The position numbers and the translations under genes were made by a program. The notes beneath the pieces are model-generated. The model made no database searches. It was not told the origin of the DNA and was given only the letters and a program-made list of their open reading frames with translations. Shown here in pieces: positions 29,920 to 39,431 of a stretch of DNA of 64,000 nt. Origin of the DNA: Lactiplantibacillus plantarum EGD-AQ4 (GTDB lineage Bacteria; Bacillota; Bacilli; Lactobacillales; Lactobacillaceae); the NCBI RefSeq assembly GCF_000463075.2, contig NZ_AVAQ01000001.1, positions 186,001-250,000 of the forward strand, in the 5' to 3' direction. How positions within the stretch are numbered: the first letter of the stretch is position 1; each line of letters opens with the position of its first letter.

Positions 29920-32667
29920 ATGACAGAATTTTCACGGTTAGCGCAGAGCTTATGGGCGAAGAAGCGTTCTAGTGACGGACAGCGACTTTGGTTGCCGTTG
30001 ATTGTCCACTTGAAAGATTGCGAAAATACGATTAATTGGTTATTCAATCACTGGTTGAGTGATGGTCAGCGTCAACAGCTAGCCGCAGCGACTTCTGAGG
30101 AAGACGTACAGAAGCTGGTAAAATTTCTCGGCTTCATCCATGACTGTGGAAAAGCGACACCTGCATTCCAGATGAAGCCAGCATATAACGGTGACCACCA
30201 GTTAGATCAGATACTTATAGAACAGCTCGTGCAAAGTGGGTTTAAGGATTTGGATATCCTCAAATTGTCCTCTGCACAGCGTTCACCCCATGCGCTTGCT
30301 GGTGAAGCAATTTTGACGTCGTATGGTGTAGATCCCACGGTAGGTGCAATTATTGGTGGACATCACGGCAAACCCGAAAGCGCTTCACCAGTTCGCCAAA
30401 TTAGGGACTATACTGCTAATTACTTTCAGAGTGATAATCGACCTGAGTTGCAAGCTGAGTGGCAACAGGTTCAGCGTGAATTGGTGGAATACGGGTTGCA
30501 CAGTGCCGGTTATCAGGGTGCGGCTGAGATTCCCGCCATTAATCAACCAGAAGCCGTAATATTAACGGGATTATTAATCATGGCGGACTGGCTCGCTTCC
30601 AGCGAATACTTTAATGAAGATACTAGCAAACCACTTTTTCCACTAGTCACGACCGCGCAGTCAGTAGAAACCATCGATGTACAGACACGGTTTCAACGGG
30701 CAATTATGACTTGGCAGTTAGACGATGAATGGGTGCCCGCACCACTGAGTCAAAATCAAGATCCGTATCAGTTGCGGTGGGGCTTTCATGCACGTCCAGT
30801 CCAAGCAGCGATTACGCGTGCTTTAGGGGCGACAACTGATCCTGGAATGGCAATTATTGAGGCACCGATGGGATTAGGAAAAACAGAAATTGCTTTGATT
30901 GCCGTGGAGCAGTTGGCCAGAATGACAGGGCGTGACGGTGTTTATATGGGTCTGCCAACACAAGCGACCACGAATGCGATGTTCGCACGTGTGAACGACT
31001 GGCTGGCGAGTGTTGCGGATGAACAGGAAGCCCATCTATCAATTAAGCTAATGCATGGCAAATCTCAATTTAATCGGACTTATACGGCCTTGCCTAATGC
31101 TAGCAACGTTAATTCAACGGATGAACACCATGGTGCCGTAACTTTGAATAGTTGGTTCAGCGGGAAAAAGTCCATTCTGACCAAGTTTACAGTCGGGACG
31201 ATCGATAATTTGTTATTAATGGGATTGAAACAGAAGCATCTCTTTTTACGCCATCTCGGTTTCTCTGGCAAAGTGGTGGTGATTGATGAGGTACACGCCT
31301 ATGACGCCTATATGAATGCTTATTTACTTCGAGCGATCGAATGGCTGGGCGCCTATCACGTGCCTATTGTCATTTTGTCAGCAACTTTGCCAAAAATAAA
31401 ACGGAATCAGCTCTTAAAAGCGTATTTAAAAGGTAAGTATGGTCGCAAGTTTCATCAATTGTTAAAATTGGCGCCCACTGGCTGGGAAGACACGCAGGCT
31501 TATCCATTACTGAGTGTGTTGGACGGTCCTGAAATTAAACAAGTCACGCATTTTGAAGGACAGAGTGATCAAGCTCCATTGACGTTAGCTGTCGAGCGTA
31601 CTAGTCAGGATGATCAAGACCTGGTTGCGACGTTGCTGGCGCAGTTGGATGCTGGTGGAGTGGCTGGAATCATTGTCAATACGGTCAAGCGCGCCCAGAC
31701 ATTAGCAGCTTTGATTCCCGCGGATGTCCCATTGATGGTGTTACACTCTGCATTTTTAGCGCCAGACCGGGCACAACAAGAAGAAAAGTTGCAAGCAGCG
31801 ATTGGTAAGCATGGTCAGCGGCCAGCAAAACTGGTCGTGATTGGAACACAGGTGTTGGAACAGTCCTTGGATATTGATTTTGATATCCTATATACGGATG
31901 TCGCACCAATTGATTTGATTTTACAGCGTGCGGGACGCTTACACCGGCATCAGACGATTACACGTCCTAAGCAATTTCAACAGCCACAGCTCAAAGTAAT
32001 GGGAATCAATGGTTATGGTGACTATGGTGATGGTAATGAAGCGGTCTATGGCAAATATTTACTTATGAAGACGGATTATTTTTTGCCGGATAAGATTCAG
32101 CTGCCCGGCGATATTTCCACCCTTGTTCAGCGCGTCTATGATGTTGCGACGGATGCGGAAGTCCCAGAAATTGAACCTGCTGCGGAGAGATTTGAGACCG
32201 ATTTGAAAGCTGAGCAACAGAAGGCGGGCGTCTTTCAAGTCAAAGCGCCACAGTTAAAGCTAGGCAAAACACTGCATGGCTGGTTGGATCGAGATCACAC
32301 AGATGTGGTAACCGATCAACAGGCGAGTGCAGCGGTTCGTGATATTCAAGAAACGTTAGAAGTGATTCTGGTGCAACATACGACGGATGGTGACTTTCTA
32401 CTTGATGGGCGTAAATTGGTCGAGGTTGCTTCTGCCGAAATTGCCCAGCAAACGCTGCGAATACCTGCCGCAATCACGCCAAATATTACAGCCGCCATTA
32501 CTGAACTAGAAGATTTAACGCGACCCTATCATCTTCTGTGGCAAGATGATGTCTGGCTAAACGGGGCTTTGGTACTACCACTCGACCAAGATTTGACGGC
32601 GACGTTTAATGGGTGGCAAGTCAGCTACTCGCCACAGCTGGGACTAAGTTATTCAAAGGAGGAATGA
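29920..32667 (+). CDS. cas3: CRISPR nuclease-helicase Cas3 (type I-E)
   Basis: 915 residues; recruited by Cascade after R-loop formation to nick and degrade target DNA. An N-terminal HD nuclease has the metal-binding FIHDCGKATPAF (H74, D75) and GGHHGKPES. The SF2 helicase follows with Walker A MGLGKTE near residue 319, DEVH near 456, SAT in ILSATLP, and motif VI QRAGRLHRH. Both activities are therefore predicted intact. The C-terminal domain is of Cas3 type. It is the first gene of a tight operon with cse1 four bases later. Confidence 0.98.
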   Translation: MTEFSRLAQSLWAKKRSSDGQRLWLPLIVHLKDCENTINWLFNHWLSDGQRQQLAAATSEEDVQKLVKFLGFIHDCGKATPAFQMKPAYNGDHQLDQILIEQLVQSGFKDLDILKLSSAQRSPHALAGEAILTSYGVDPTVGAIIGGHHGKPESASPVRQIRDYTANYFQSDNRPELQAEWQQVQRELVEYGLHSAGYQGAAEIPAINQPEAVILTGLLIMADWLASSEYFNEDTSKPLFPLVTTAQSVETIDVQTRFQRAIMTWQLDDEWVPAPLSQNQDPYQLRWGFHARPVQAAITRALGATTDPGMAIIEAPMGLGKTEIALIAVEQLARMTGRDGVYMGLPTQATTNAMFARVNDWLASVADEQEAHLSIKLMHGKSQFNRTYTALPNASNVNSTDEHHGAVTLNSWFSGKKSILTKFTVGTIDNLLLMGLKQKHLFLRHLGFSGKVVVIDEVHAYDAYMNAYLLRAIEWLGAYHVPIVILSATLPKIKRNQLLKAYLKGKYGRKFHQLLKLAPTGWEDTQAYPLLSVLDGPEIKQVTHFEGQSDQAPLTLAVERTSQDDQDLVATLLAQLDAGGVAGIIVNTVKRAQTLAALIPADVPLMVLHSAFLAPDRAQQEEKLQAAIGKHGQRPAKLVVIGTQVLEQSLDIDFDILYTDVAPIDLILQRAGRLHRHQTITRPKQFQQPQLKVMGINGYGDYGDGNEAVYGKYLLMKTDYFLPDKIQLPGDISTLVQRVYDVATDAEVPEIEPAAERFETDLKAEQQKAGVFQVKAPQLKLGKTLHGWLDRDHTDVVTDQQASAAVRDIQETLEVILVQHTTDGDFLLDGRKLVEVASAEIAQQTLRIPAAITPNITAAITELEDLTRPYHLLWQDDVWLNGALVLPLDQDLTATFNGWQVSYSPQLGLSYSKEE

Positions 32668-32671
32668 GCAG

Positions 32672-34423
32672 GTGAAAAAAACGTTTAATTTGACAACTGA
32701 GCCGTGGATTGAAGTCATCGATGCACGGACGAATCAACAGGTATCAGTTTCATTAATTGAATTATTTCAAAATGCACAAAATTATCGCCAATTAGCCGGT
32801 GACATGCGGACACAAGATTTAGCTGTGTTACGGCTGTTGCTCGCAATTTTAACGACCGTTTATACCCGGTACGATGCGGATAACCAAGGGTATGAGTGGC
32901 TGGCCCTGGCTGATGATTTTAAAGTGGTGAGCGTCGATGAGGACTACGATTCTGACGAGATTCATGATGATTTAAAGCAGACCTGGCAGGATTTGTATGA
33001 AGGTGGTCAGTTTACCACAATCGTGACTGATTATCTAAAACAGTACGCCCACCGATTTGATCTATTCGGCGACCAACCATTTTATCAAGTGACAGCTTCG
33101 GAATATGACGCCGTCGTGCCTGAAAACAAGAGCGTTGCGCATGGTCAAAAAACGGGAAAGCCGACTGGACTAGTGGCTATCCGCCAAATGAATCGACGGA
33201 TTTCCGAGAGTGGTAATTCGGTGGCATTATTCGCGCCGAAAGTCAACGAAACCAAGAATGACTTGACGCACGCTGAGCTAGCTCGGTGGTTAATTATGTA
33301 TCAAAATTATACTGGTGTGACTGATAAGACAAAAATCAAGAGTGACGAAACTTTCTCTAATGGCGCGGGTTGGTTATATCAGCTTAATCCCGTCTATGCG
33401 AATGGTCGGTCACTATTCGAGATCTTGATGCTGAACTTGATCTTAGTGCCAATGGATGAAGATGTGCGGTATCCCGTTCAACGGCCCGTATGGGAGTACA
33501 CAGGTCTGGTTGACTACCTCAAAGAACGTCAACGAAAACTGGTGCCAGATAATCTTGCGGCACTTTACACCACGTGGTCACGGTTACTGCACCTCGAATG
33601 GGATGATCAACAGCGACCGCTGATTTTTACTGCGGGTATTCCAATGTTCGATAACGTGGGTGCGCTGATTGAGCCAATGACCTTGTGGCGGCAAGATAAG
33701 AAGACCAGCCAGTTTAAGCCGGCGGTCGCTAGTATTAAATACACGGGTAAAGCGATGTGGCGGAACTTTGGCCAGTATGTCAATGTTAATCATCGTGATG
33801 ACATCCATGAAGCTGGTATTGTCACTTGGCTAAATTATTTGAAAGCTCAAGGACTAGTACCGGATGAACAACAATTGTGGTTAGCTTCCACAGCGTTACT
33901 GAACGATGGTAACATGTCGTCACAGATGCCTGCCACTGAGGTTTATGACGACATGCAGATTCAAGCCGACGTGTTGTTTGATGAGTCCTCCGCGGATTAT
34001 TGGCCAGTTCGAATTGAAGATGCAATCAATGTTACGCAAAAAATTGGTGACGGCTATTATCGCTTTGTCGCAACAATCGGCCAGATTCGGAACATTGATG
34101 CCAAACAATTTGGACAACGGTGTAGTGCACAATTTTACGCTGAACTAAATCGGCCGTTTAAGGCATGGTTGGCGAGTCTCACTGGAAGTGACGACCGGGA
34201 AGCCAAGATTAATGAATGGAAACAGACGTTACAAACAATCACGCTGCAGACAGCAAATACGATGATGGCGACGAGTTCCTCACGTGATGTACGAGGAATT
34301 GTTGATCATGATAAAAACAATGTGCCACGGCAGATTAATGTTTTTACAGCTAATAATCAGCTACGGCGACTGGTCTTTACACAATTGAAAGGAAAGCAGG
34401 TGAAGGTTGCAGATGAAAAATAA
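32672..34423 (+). CDS. casA: Cascade large subunit Cse1 (CasA/Cas8e)
   Basis: 583 residues; recognises the PAM and recruits Cas3. GTG start at 32672 after AAAGGAGGAATGAGCAG. N-terminus FNLTTEPWIEVID is typical, as are QVTASEYD and the late SSSRDVRGIVDHDKNN segment. It overlaps the cse2 start by 11 bases. Gene order and length support the call; overall similarity among Cse1 proteins is low, so function is inferred mainly from context plus the N-terminal motif. Confidence 0.95.
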   Translation: MKKTFNLTTEPWIEVIDARTNQQVSVSLIELFQNAQNYRQLAGDMRTQDLAVLRLLLAILTTVYTRYDADNQGYEWLALADDFKVVSVDEDYDSDEIHDDLKQTWQDLYEGGQFTTIVTDYLKQYAHRFDLFGDQPFYQVTASEYDAVVPENKSVAHGQKTGKPTGLVAIRQMNRRISESGNSVALFAPKVNETKNDLTHAELARWLIMYQNYTGVTDKTKIKSDETFSNGAGWLYQLNPVYANGRSLFEILMLNLILVPMDEDVRYPVQRPVWEYTGLVDYLKERQRKLVPDNLAALYTTWSRLLHLEWDDQQRPLIFTAGIPMFDNVGALIEPMTLWRQDKKTSQFKPAVASIKYTGKAMWRNFGQYVNVNHRDDIHEAGIVTWLNYLKAQGLVPDEQQLWLASTALLNDGNMSSQMPATEVYDDMQIQADVLFDESSADYWPVRIEDAINVTQKIGDGYYRFVATIGQIRNIDAKQFGQRCSAQFYAELNRPFKAWLASLTGSDDREAKINEWKQTLQTITLQTANTMMATSSSRDVRGIVDHDKNNVPRQINVFTANNQLRRLVFTQLKGKQVKVADEK

Positions 34424-35024
34424 ACTTCAGAAGGTCACTGCCAGTATTATTCGGCAACTCTATAATCACGGTAATCTCAATAAAGGCGTTTTAGCCAGTG
34501 TTCGGCACGCAACAGTACTGAGTAGTCCACAAGCCCAGGCACTGTGGCCAATCATGATGGCTGAGTTGGATGACGATATGCTGAGTCGGGATGGGCATCC
34601 AACAGCAGCTGAAGTGGCAGTCTATACAGCAGTCAGGTTCTATGCGATTCAGCAACAAGGTAGCGAGGTCCTAGTCTATGGCCCAGCTAACTCGCAAGTG
34701 GATGATGCTGAAAAAGGAATCCCATTGTTTGAAGCACTCGCAAAATTACGACGCAACGAGGAGACACGTGTTGCGCTAGATCGGCGCATGCAACCGCTGC
34801 TCGCGACGACCAACGTCGCGAGTGCGATTAACGCGCTAACTCACCTAGTCAGTATGCTTAAGTCCGCAAATCAGCAACAAAAAATCGACTATGCCCGCTT
34901 AGCGCAAGACCTCTACTGGTTGCAGCAAAGCTATGAGCGTGCGAGCCAGGTACGTTTGCAATGGGGACAACAATATTATCGACCACAAGACGCTAAAGAG
35001 AAACCTGAAGGGAAGAAAAACTAA
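34413..35024 (+). CDS. casB: Cascade small subunit Cse2 (CasB/Cas11)
   Basis: 203 residues, largely helical and basic at the N-terminus; two copies normally stabilise the R-loop along the Cascade body. ATG 34413 lies within the last codons of cse1 and after GGTGAAGG; a TTG at 34407 is a weaker alternative. It contains GVLASVRHAT and the C-terminal DYARLAQDLYWLQ. The stop overlaps the cas7 ATG by one base. Confidence 0.94.
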   Translation: MKNKLQKVTASIIRQLYNHGNLNKGVLASVRHATVLSSPQAQALWPIMMAELDDDMLSRDGHPTAAEVAVYTAVRFYAIQQQGSEVLVYGPANSQVDDAEKGIPLFEALAKLRRNEETRVALDRRMQPLLATTNVASAINALTHLVSMLKSANQQQKIDYARLAQDLYWLQQSYERASQVRLQWGQQYYRPQDAKEKPEGKKN

Positions 35025-36103
35025 TGACGACCAACAACTTATATCTTGATATTCATGTGATTCAAACCGTACCATCTTCAAATATTAACCGCGATGACAC
35101 TGGTGCACCTAAAACTGCCTTATACGGTGGAGTCAGCCGGTCGCGAGTCTCCTCGCAAAGTTGGAAACGCGCTGTTCGTCAGAGTTTCCAAGATGATACG
35201 GTCACGGTAGGTTACAGAACGAAAACAGCGGCACAGCTTTTGAAGGAAGCGCTCCAAAAGTTAACGCCAGATTTGAGTGATGATGACGCTTGGAACCAAG
35301 TCAACGCGGTCTTCAAGGCAGCCAGTGTTAAGTTGGATAAAAATGAGGAAACCAGTGCTTTATTAATGGTCAGTCCTGGTCAAATTGATCAATTGGCTCA
35401 GTACGTCAAAGACAACGCAGACGGCGAATTAGATAAAAAGGCCATCAAAGCAGTGTTAAAGGGTAATCAGTCGATTGATTTAGCCTTATTTGGTCGGATG
35501 GTTGCAGATAATCCTGAATTGAACGTCGAAGCTGCAGCACAGGTCGCCCACGCAATCTCGACACATGAAGTCGTTCCAGAATTTGACTATTTTACGGCCT
35601 TGGATGACTTACAACCAGACGATTCAACTGGTGCAGCAATGCTTGGCACACTAGAGTTTAATTCAGCGACCCTCTATCGCTATGCCAATATCAATATGAA
35701 TGACCTGATTGCAAATTTAGGTGAAGCTGCAGCGGTTGACGGTGCGCGCGAATTCGTGAAAGCTTTTGTACTGTCCATGCCAACAGGAAAGCAAAATACG
35801 TTTGCCAACAAAACACTGCCAAGTTATGTCATGCTGACATTGCGTACGGATACACCAGTGAACTTGGTCTCAGGCTTTGAAGACCCCGTCACTTCGAAGC
35901 AGGGTTACGTAAAGCAATCGATTGAGAAATTAAACGCTGCTTATAAGCAGACGTTGCAATTTGTCGAGAAACCAGTGCTAAATGTTGCGTTGGGTGCTGA
36001 TGCGTCAGCAATTGCAACGCCGGCTGAAAACTTAACAGATCTGTTGGGACGAGTCACGGCAGAATTAACGAAGGTGGTCAAGGATGAAAACGGTAACGAT
36101 TAG
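35024..36103 (+). CDS. cas7: Cascade backbone Cas7e (CasC/Cse4)
   Basis: 359 residues; six copies form the spine that holds the crRNA. The N-terminal LDIHVIQTVPSSNINRDDTG and YGGVSRSRVSSQSWKRAVR are strongly conserved in Cas7e. The middle has the thumb-like insertion, and the later part shows SYVMLTLRTDTPVNL. Overlaps cse2 (TAATG) and cas5 (20 bases), so it is translationally coupled. Confidence 0.97.
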   Translation: MTTNNLYLDIHVIQTVPSSNINRDDTGAPKTALYGGVSRSRVSSQSWKRAVRQSFQDDTVTVGYRTKTAAQLLKEALQKLTPDLSDDDAWNQVNAVFKAASVKLDKNEETSALLMVSPGQIDQLAQYVKDNADGELDKKAIKAVLKGNQSIDLALFGRMVADNPELNVEAAAQVAHAISTHEVVPEFDYFTALDDLQPDDSTGAAMLGTLEFNSATLYRYANINMNDLIANLGEAAAVDGAREFVKAFVLSMPTGKQNTFANKTLPSYVMLTLRTDTPVNLVSGFEDPVTSKQGYVKQSIEKLNAAYKQTLQFVEKPVLNVALGADASAIATPAENLTDLLGRVTAELTKVVKDENGND

Positions 36104-36809
36104 ACTAACGGCGCCGTTGCAATCTTACGGTGATGAAGCAAACTTTGATCGCCGAACGAGCTATGATTATCCATCCAAAAGTGCAATTGTTGGACTGATT
36201 GCAGCAGCGTTGGGTTATCGGAGGACAGATGCCCGGATTCAAACGTTGAATCAACTTGACTACGCGGTACGAATTGATCAACCAGCGGAGCCACTCACGG
36301 ATTTTCAGATTGTTGAATGGAAGCGCGGCAAGCGTAAACTGACCTATCGTGATTACCTCCAAGATGCGGTCTTTTTGGCTGCAGTGGGAAGTGAAGATGA
36401 TACACTCATTGACAGAATCGATTGGGCATTGCATCATCCGCGTTTTCAATTGTCATTAGGTCGACGTGCAAATGTGCCAGCAGGTCCAATCATGACTGAA
36501 ATCTCCTTGGGCTCCAATCCTGTGCAGGTATTGCAGTTCTTATCTTGGCACGCGTCGAGATTTTATATGAAGAAAACGAAAAGTCCTACCTTTGTGGCAG
36601 AGATGATTGCGGATGCGGCATTGTTACCCGATCACCGAAGTTCGATGGTCAAGGATAACATGATTGACTTTGATCAACGACAACGTCAGTATGGTTTTCG
36701 GGCTGTGGCGTTTGATCGGGTGCCATTAGAGAATCCATATCACCCTGATCGCACCGCTGAGACAGATCACGATATGATGACTTTTCTCTGGAAGGAGGAC
36801 CAGCGCTGA
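36084..36809 (+). CDS. cas5: Cascade Cas5e (CasD)
   Basis: 241 residues; binds the 5' handle of the crRNA and closes the foot of Cascade. Typical opening VTIRLTAPLQSYG, then FDRRTSYDYPSKSAIVGLIAAALG, and LGRRANVPAGPI in the middle. ATG 36084 is inside the end of cas7, preceded by GAAGGTGGTCAAGG. The stop overlaps the cas6e start (TGATG). Confidence 0.97.
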   Translation: MKTVTIRLTAPLQSYGDEANFDRRTSYDYPSKSAIVGLIAAALGYRRTDARIQTLNQLDYAVRIDQPAEPLTDFQIVEWKRGKRKLTYRDYLQDAVFLAAVGSEDDTLIDRIDWALHHPRFQLSLGRRANVPAGPIMTEISLGSNPVQVLQFLSWHASRFYMKKTKSPTFVAEMIADAALLPDHRSSMVKDNMIDFDQRQRQYGFRAVAFDRVPLENPYHPDRTAETDHDMMTFLWKEDQR

Positions 36810-37477
36810 TGTATTTATCAAGAGTTGAAATTGATCGAGATAATCGCTATAAGACTAGAGATTTAACTCATTTAGGCGCTTATCACAATTGGGTTGAACA
36901 GAGCTTCCCTGAAGAAATCGAAAATAATCAGCGTGGTCGGCATCTGTGGCGAATTGATCGGTTGAACGGCAAAGATTATTTATTGGTATTAAGTGCGGAC
37001 CGGCCTAAGCTGGAACAACTGGAACAATATGGTGTGGCGGGAACTGCAATGACCAAGTCATACGATACTTGGTTAGACCATATAGAATCTGGCATGGTAT
37101 TGCAGTTTCGATTGACAGCCAATCCGACGCATTCGATCATCGAACCTAACCATCCTAAGGGTCGAGTCGTGCCGCATGTGACCATTGAGCAGCAGAAACG
37201 CTGGTTAGCGGACCGAGCGCTGAGGGCAGGTTTTGAGTTGGTCACACGTGCAGAAGCACCTGCTGATGAAACGGAGAAATTAGCTTTCGATGTTGTGAGT
37301 CATGACTGGCCCACGCTTCATCGACGCAAAGGTCGGAGTGTTCGACTAAGCAGAGTCACCTTTGAAGGGGTGTTGCGTGTGCGTGATGCTGAAATTTTTA
37401 AGCAGACTCTGACCAAGGGCTTAGGACGTGAAAAAGCATTCGGTATGGGATTGATGACCGTAATTCCGACAGAATAA
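36809..37477 (+). CDS. cas6: crRNA endonuclease Cas6e (CasE/Cse3)
   Basis: 222 residues; cuts the pre-crRNA at the 3' base of each repeat hairpin and remains bound. N-terminal YLSRVEIDRDNR, the putative active-site residues Y25 and H26 in GAYHNWVEQSFP, and the C-terminal Gly-rich loop GLGREKAFGMGLM are present. AAGGAGGAC precedes the ATG. It is the last gene of the operon and is followed by a bidirectional terminator. Confidence 0.97.
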   Translation: MYLSRVEIDRDNRYKTRDLTHLGAYHNWVEQSFPEEIENNQRGRHLWRIDRLNGKDYLLVLSADRPKLEQLEQYGVAGTAMTKSYDTWLDHIESGMVLQFRLTANPTHSIIEPNHPKGRVVPHVTIEQQKRWLADRALRAGFELVTRAEAPADETEKLAFDVVSHDWPTLHRRKGRSVRLSRVTFEGVLRVRDAEIFKQTLTKGLGREKAFGMGLMTVIPTE

Positions 37478-37580
37478 CTAGTTGTATGGTGTGAGCTATT
37501 TACCGTATGTTGCCGTATATGCGGTGAATTTTATGAGTGTGTCACGCACTGCAAACTTGTACAAATTAAAAATTCCGATA

Positions 37581-37620
37581 CAGAAAAGCGAGCCCCCAAC
37601 CAAGGGGACTCGCTTTTCTG
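37581..37620. terminator. Bidirectional terminator after cas6e
   Basis: AGAAAAGCGAG (37582-37592) and CTCGCTTTTCT (37609-37619) form a stem with A- and T-rich ends. It serves both the rightward cas operon and the leftward glycosyltransferase gene. Confidence 0.85.
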
Positions 37621-37631
37621 TCACTCATATA

Positions 37632-38945
37632 CTATTCCGTATGATGCTTCCGTACCGGGCTGACCCAAGTTCCACTACCGTAACCAAGAATCGTTTTAAC
37701 GGCTGGAATCAGTGTTGTGACTAGCGCGAGTGCGTTGACTTGCCAGTAGATCAGCATATATAGCGGCATAAAAATCAAGTATTTGAATTTACGACCGCGG
37801 TCATCCACAATCAGGGCTGACAGTAGCTGCAAGACGCCGGCAAACATTTCGAAGGTGACGAAGATGAAGGCCATGCAGAACATGTGGTAAACCCGTTCGT
37901 AGTTGCCCGTGAAGAAGAAAGTGACGAATGAAATTAAGAAGATCAGCGTTGAGACAAAGAAGAACAGGGACCAGATAATACTCAAGGTTTGGTCGGTAAT
38001 GAATGCCCATTGCTTGAGATACTTACCAGGGTGGCTTGCGACCCGTTTAAAGTTGGTCAGCAATACTTCAGTCCCGCCTTTAGCCCAACGCTTCCGTTGA
38101 TGATAGAGTGCGTCCAGATTTTCAGGGACATTCATATAGAATAAAATATCCGGTGAGAAGACAGTCGTCCAACCATTCAATTGGTGATCCCACGCAATAC
38201 TGATATCTTCGGTGGCACGGTCTTGCCGGAACAAGCCAACATCAATCAAGGCATCGCGGCGGTACATCGTGTTAGCACCACTGTAGGCGTACATATTACC
38301 CAGGGCACTAACTTGGCTCCGCTTGATAACACCGACAATACTTGAAAATTCAACGGTTTGTGACTTGGCGATAATCGTACTCCGATTTTGAACGTCCATG
38401 TTAGCCGTGACTGCGGCGGTGTTCGCGTGTTCTTCACCCATGAAATAACTCATGTATTTCCACAGCGCGTCAGGTTCCGGAATCGAATCGGCATCGTTAC
38501 TGAGAATAAATTCACCGCGGGCAAAACTAACACCGACGTTAAAGGCGTGCGCTTTCCCCTGATTCTTTTTGATCGTAATGACCCGCAAGTTATCATAAAC
38601 GGTCTGGAGGCGTTCCAGAATGGCCGGCGTTTCGTCAGTGGAGCCATCATCGGTGACCAGCACTTCATAGTTTTGATAATTTAAATTGTTCATTAAGTAG
38701 TTGATCGTGTGTTCAATCATAACTTCTTCGTTGTGCGCTGGAATCATAATCGTAATAAAAGGTTGTTCTGCAGGCGCGAGTTCCTTGAATTCAACATCAT
38801 CCTTGTGGCGGTGCCGGTAGACCAATTGGTAACAGAGCACGCCGATGAACCACGCGAAGGCGCCTAGGATTGGGTAGGAGACCAGTAGCAGCAGGACAAA
38901 GTTCCAGATGCTTTCGAAGGGCTTAAGTGTTTGCATAATTTTCAT
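37632..38945 (-). CDS. GT2 family processive glycosyltransferase, PgaC/IcaA-like
   Basis: 437 residues. Two N-terminal membrane segments (about 15-40), a cytosolic GT-A domain with IMIPAHNEE, VTDDGSTDET, NDADSIPEPDAL, ATEDISIAWDHQ and QRKRWAKG, then several C-terminal membrane segments. The D, D, D, QxxRW set is that of polysaccharide synthases such as PgaC/IcaA (poly-N-acetylglucosamine) or hyaluronan/cellulose synthase relatives. It starts three bases after a small two-helix membrane protein, which fits a PgaC-PgaD pair. The polymer made is not determined by the sequence. No deacetylase or export gene is adjacent. Confidence 0.88.
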   Translation of the reverse strand: MKIMQTLKPFESIWNFVLLLLVSYPILGAFAWFIGVLCYQLVYRHRHKDDVEFKELAPAEQPFITIMIPAHNEEVMIEHTINYLMNNLNYQNYEVLVTDDGSTDETPAILERLQTVYDNLRVITIKKNQGKAHAFNVGVSFARGEFILSNDADSIPEPDALWKYMSYFMGEEHANTAAVTANMDVQNRSTIIAKSQTVEFSSIVGVIKRSQVSALGNMYAYSGANTMYRRDALIDVGLFRQDRATEDISIAWDHQLNGWTTVFSPDILFYMNVPENLDALYHQRKRWAKGGTEVLLTNFKRVASHPGKYLKQWAFITDQTLSIIWSLFFFVSTLIFLISFVTFFFTGNYERVYHMFCMAFIFVTFEMFAGVLQLLSALIVDDRGRKFKYLIFMPLYMLIYWQVNALALVTTLIPAVKTILGYGSGTWVSPVRKHHTE

Positions 38946-38948
38946 AGA

Positions 38949-39431
38949 TTAGTCCTCGTATAGTTTGTGAATTTCGTTAACGTCGAGATTTTGTTCCGGA
39001 TCAACCGTGTAGTGCTTGACGTGTTGACGGAAGGTTGCTTGTCCGAAGCGTTGCGTATAAAAGTGATTCAACCGGCGCTTACGAACCTCTAGCCGTTCTT
39101 CATCATATTGCCGTTGCTTACTAATATGTTGTTTGACTCGGTGATTGTTATGAATCGTGGAAATAACCACAATGATGGCAATTAAAATAAACGCGAAGAT
39201 GAAGAACCGGTCAAAAAAGTAGAAGAGTGTCTTGCCTTCCTCGTACTTCCAAGCGTGAATGAAGCGCGGGTTGTTGGCTAATAACGTCGACGAAATCGTC
39301 CAGTAAACCGGGACGGCGACGCAGATCCAGGCAACAATGGCGACGAGGGTTTGCCAGATTTTTGTCCACCAGTGACCCTTTGAAAAGTATCTGTCGGTGA
39401 CATATTGTTTCATCACATCTTTTTTCTCCAT
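38949..39431 (-). CDS. Small membrane protein, possible PgaD-like partner
   Basis: 160 residues: a short cytosolic start, two membrane segments at about residues 25-48 and 75-97, then a basic, coiled cytosolic tail (KQRQYDEERLEVRKRR). The topology resembles PgaD/IcaD accessory subunits, which are poorly conserved, so the call rests on topology and on the three-base gap to the glycosyltransferase. AGGTCTGTTC-type complement upstream gives a GGAGG site on the minus strand. First gene of a leftward two-gene operon. Confidence 0.7.
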   Translation of the reverse strand: MEKKDVMKQYVTDRYFSKGHWWTKIWQTLVAIVAWICVAVPVYWTISSTLLANNPRFIHAWKYEEGKTLFYFFDRFFIFAFILIAIIVVISTIHNNHRVKQHISKQRQYDEERLEVRKRRLNHFYTQRFGQATFRQHVKHYTVDPEQNLDVNEIHKLYED

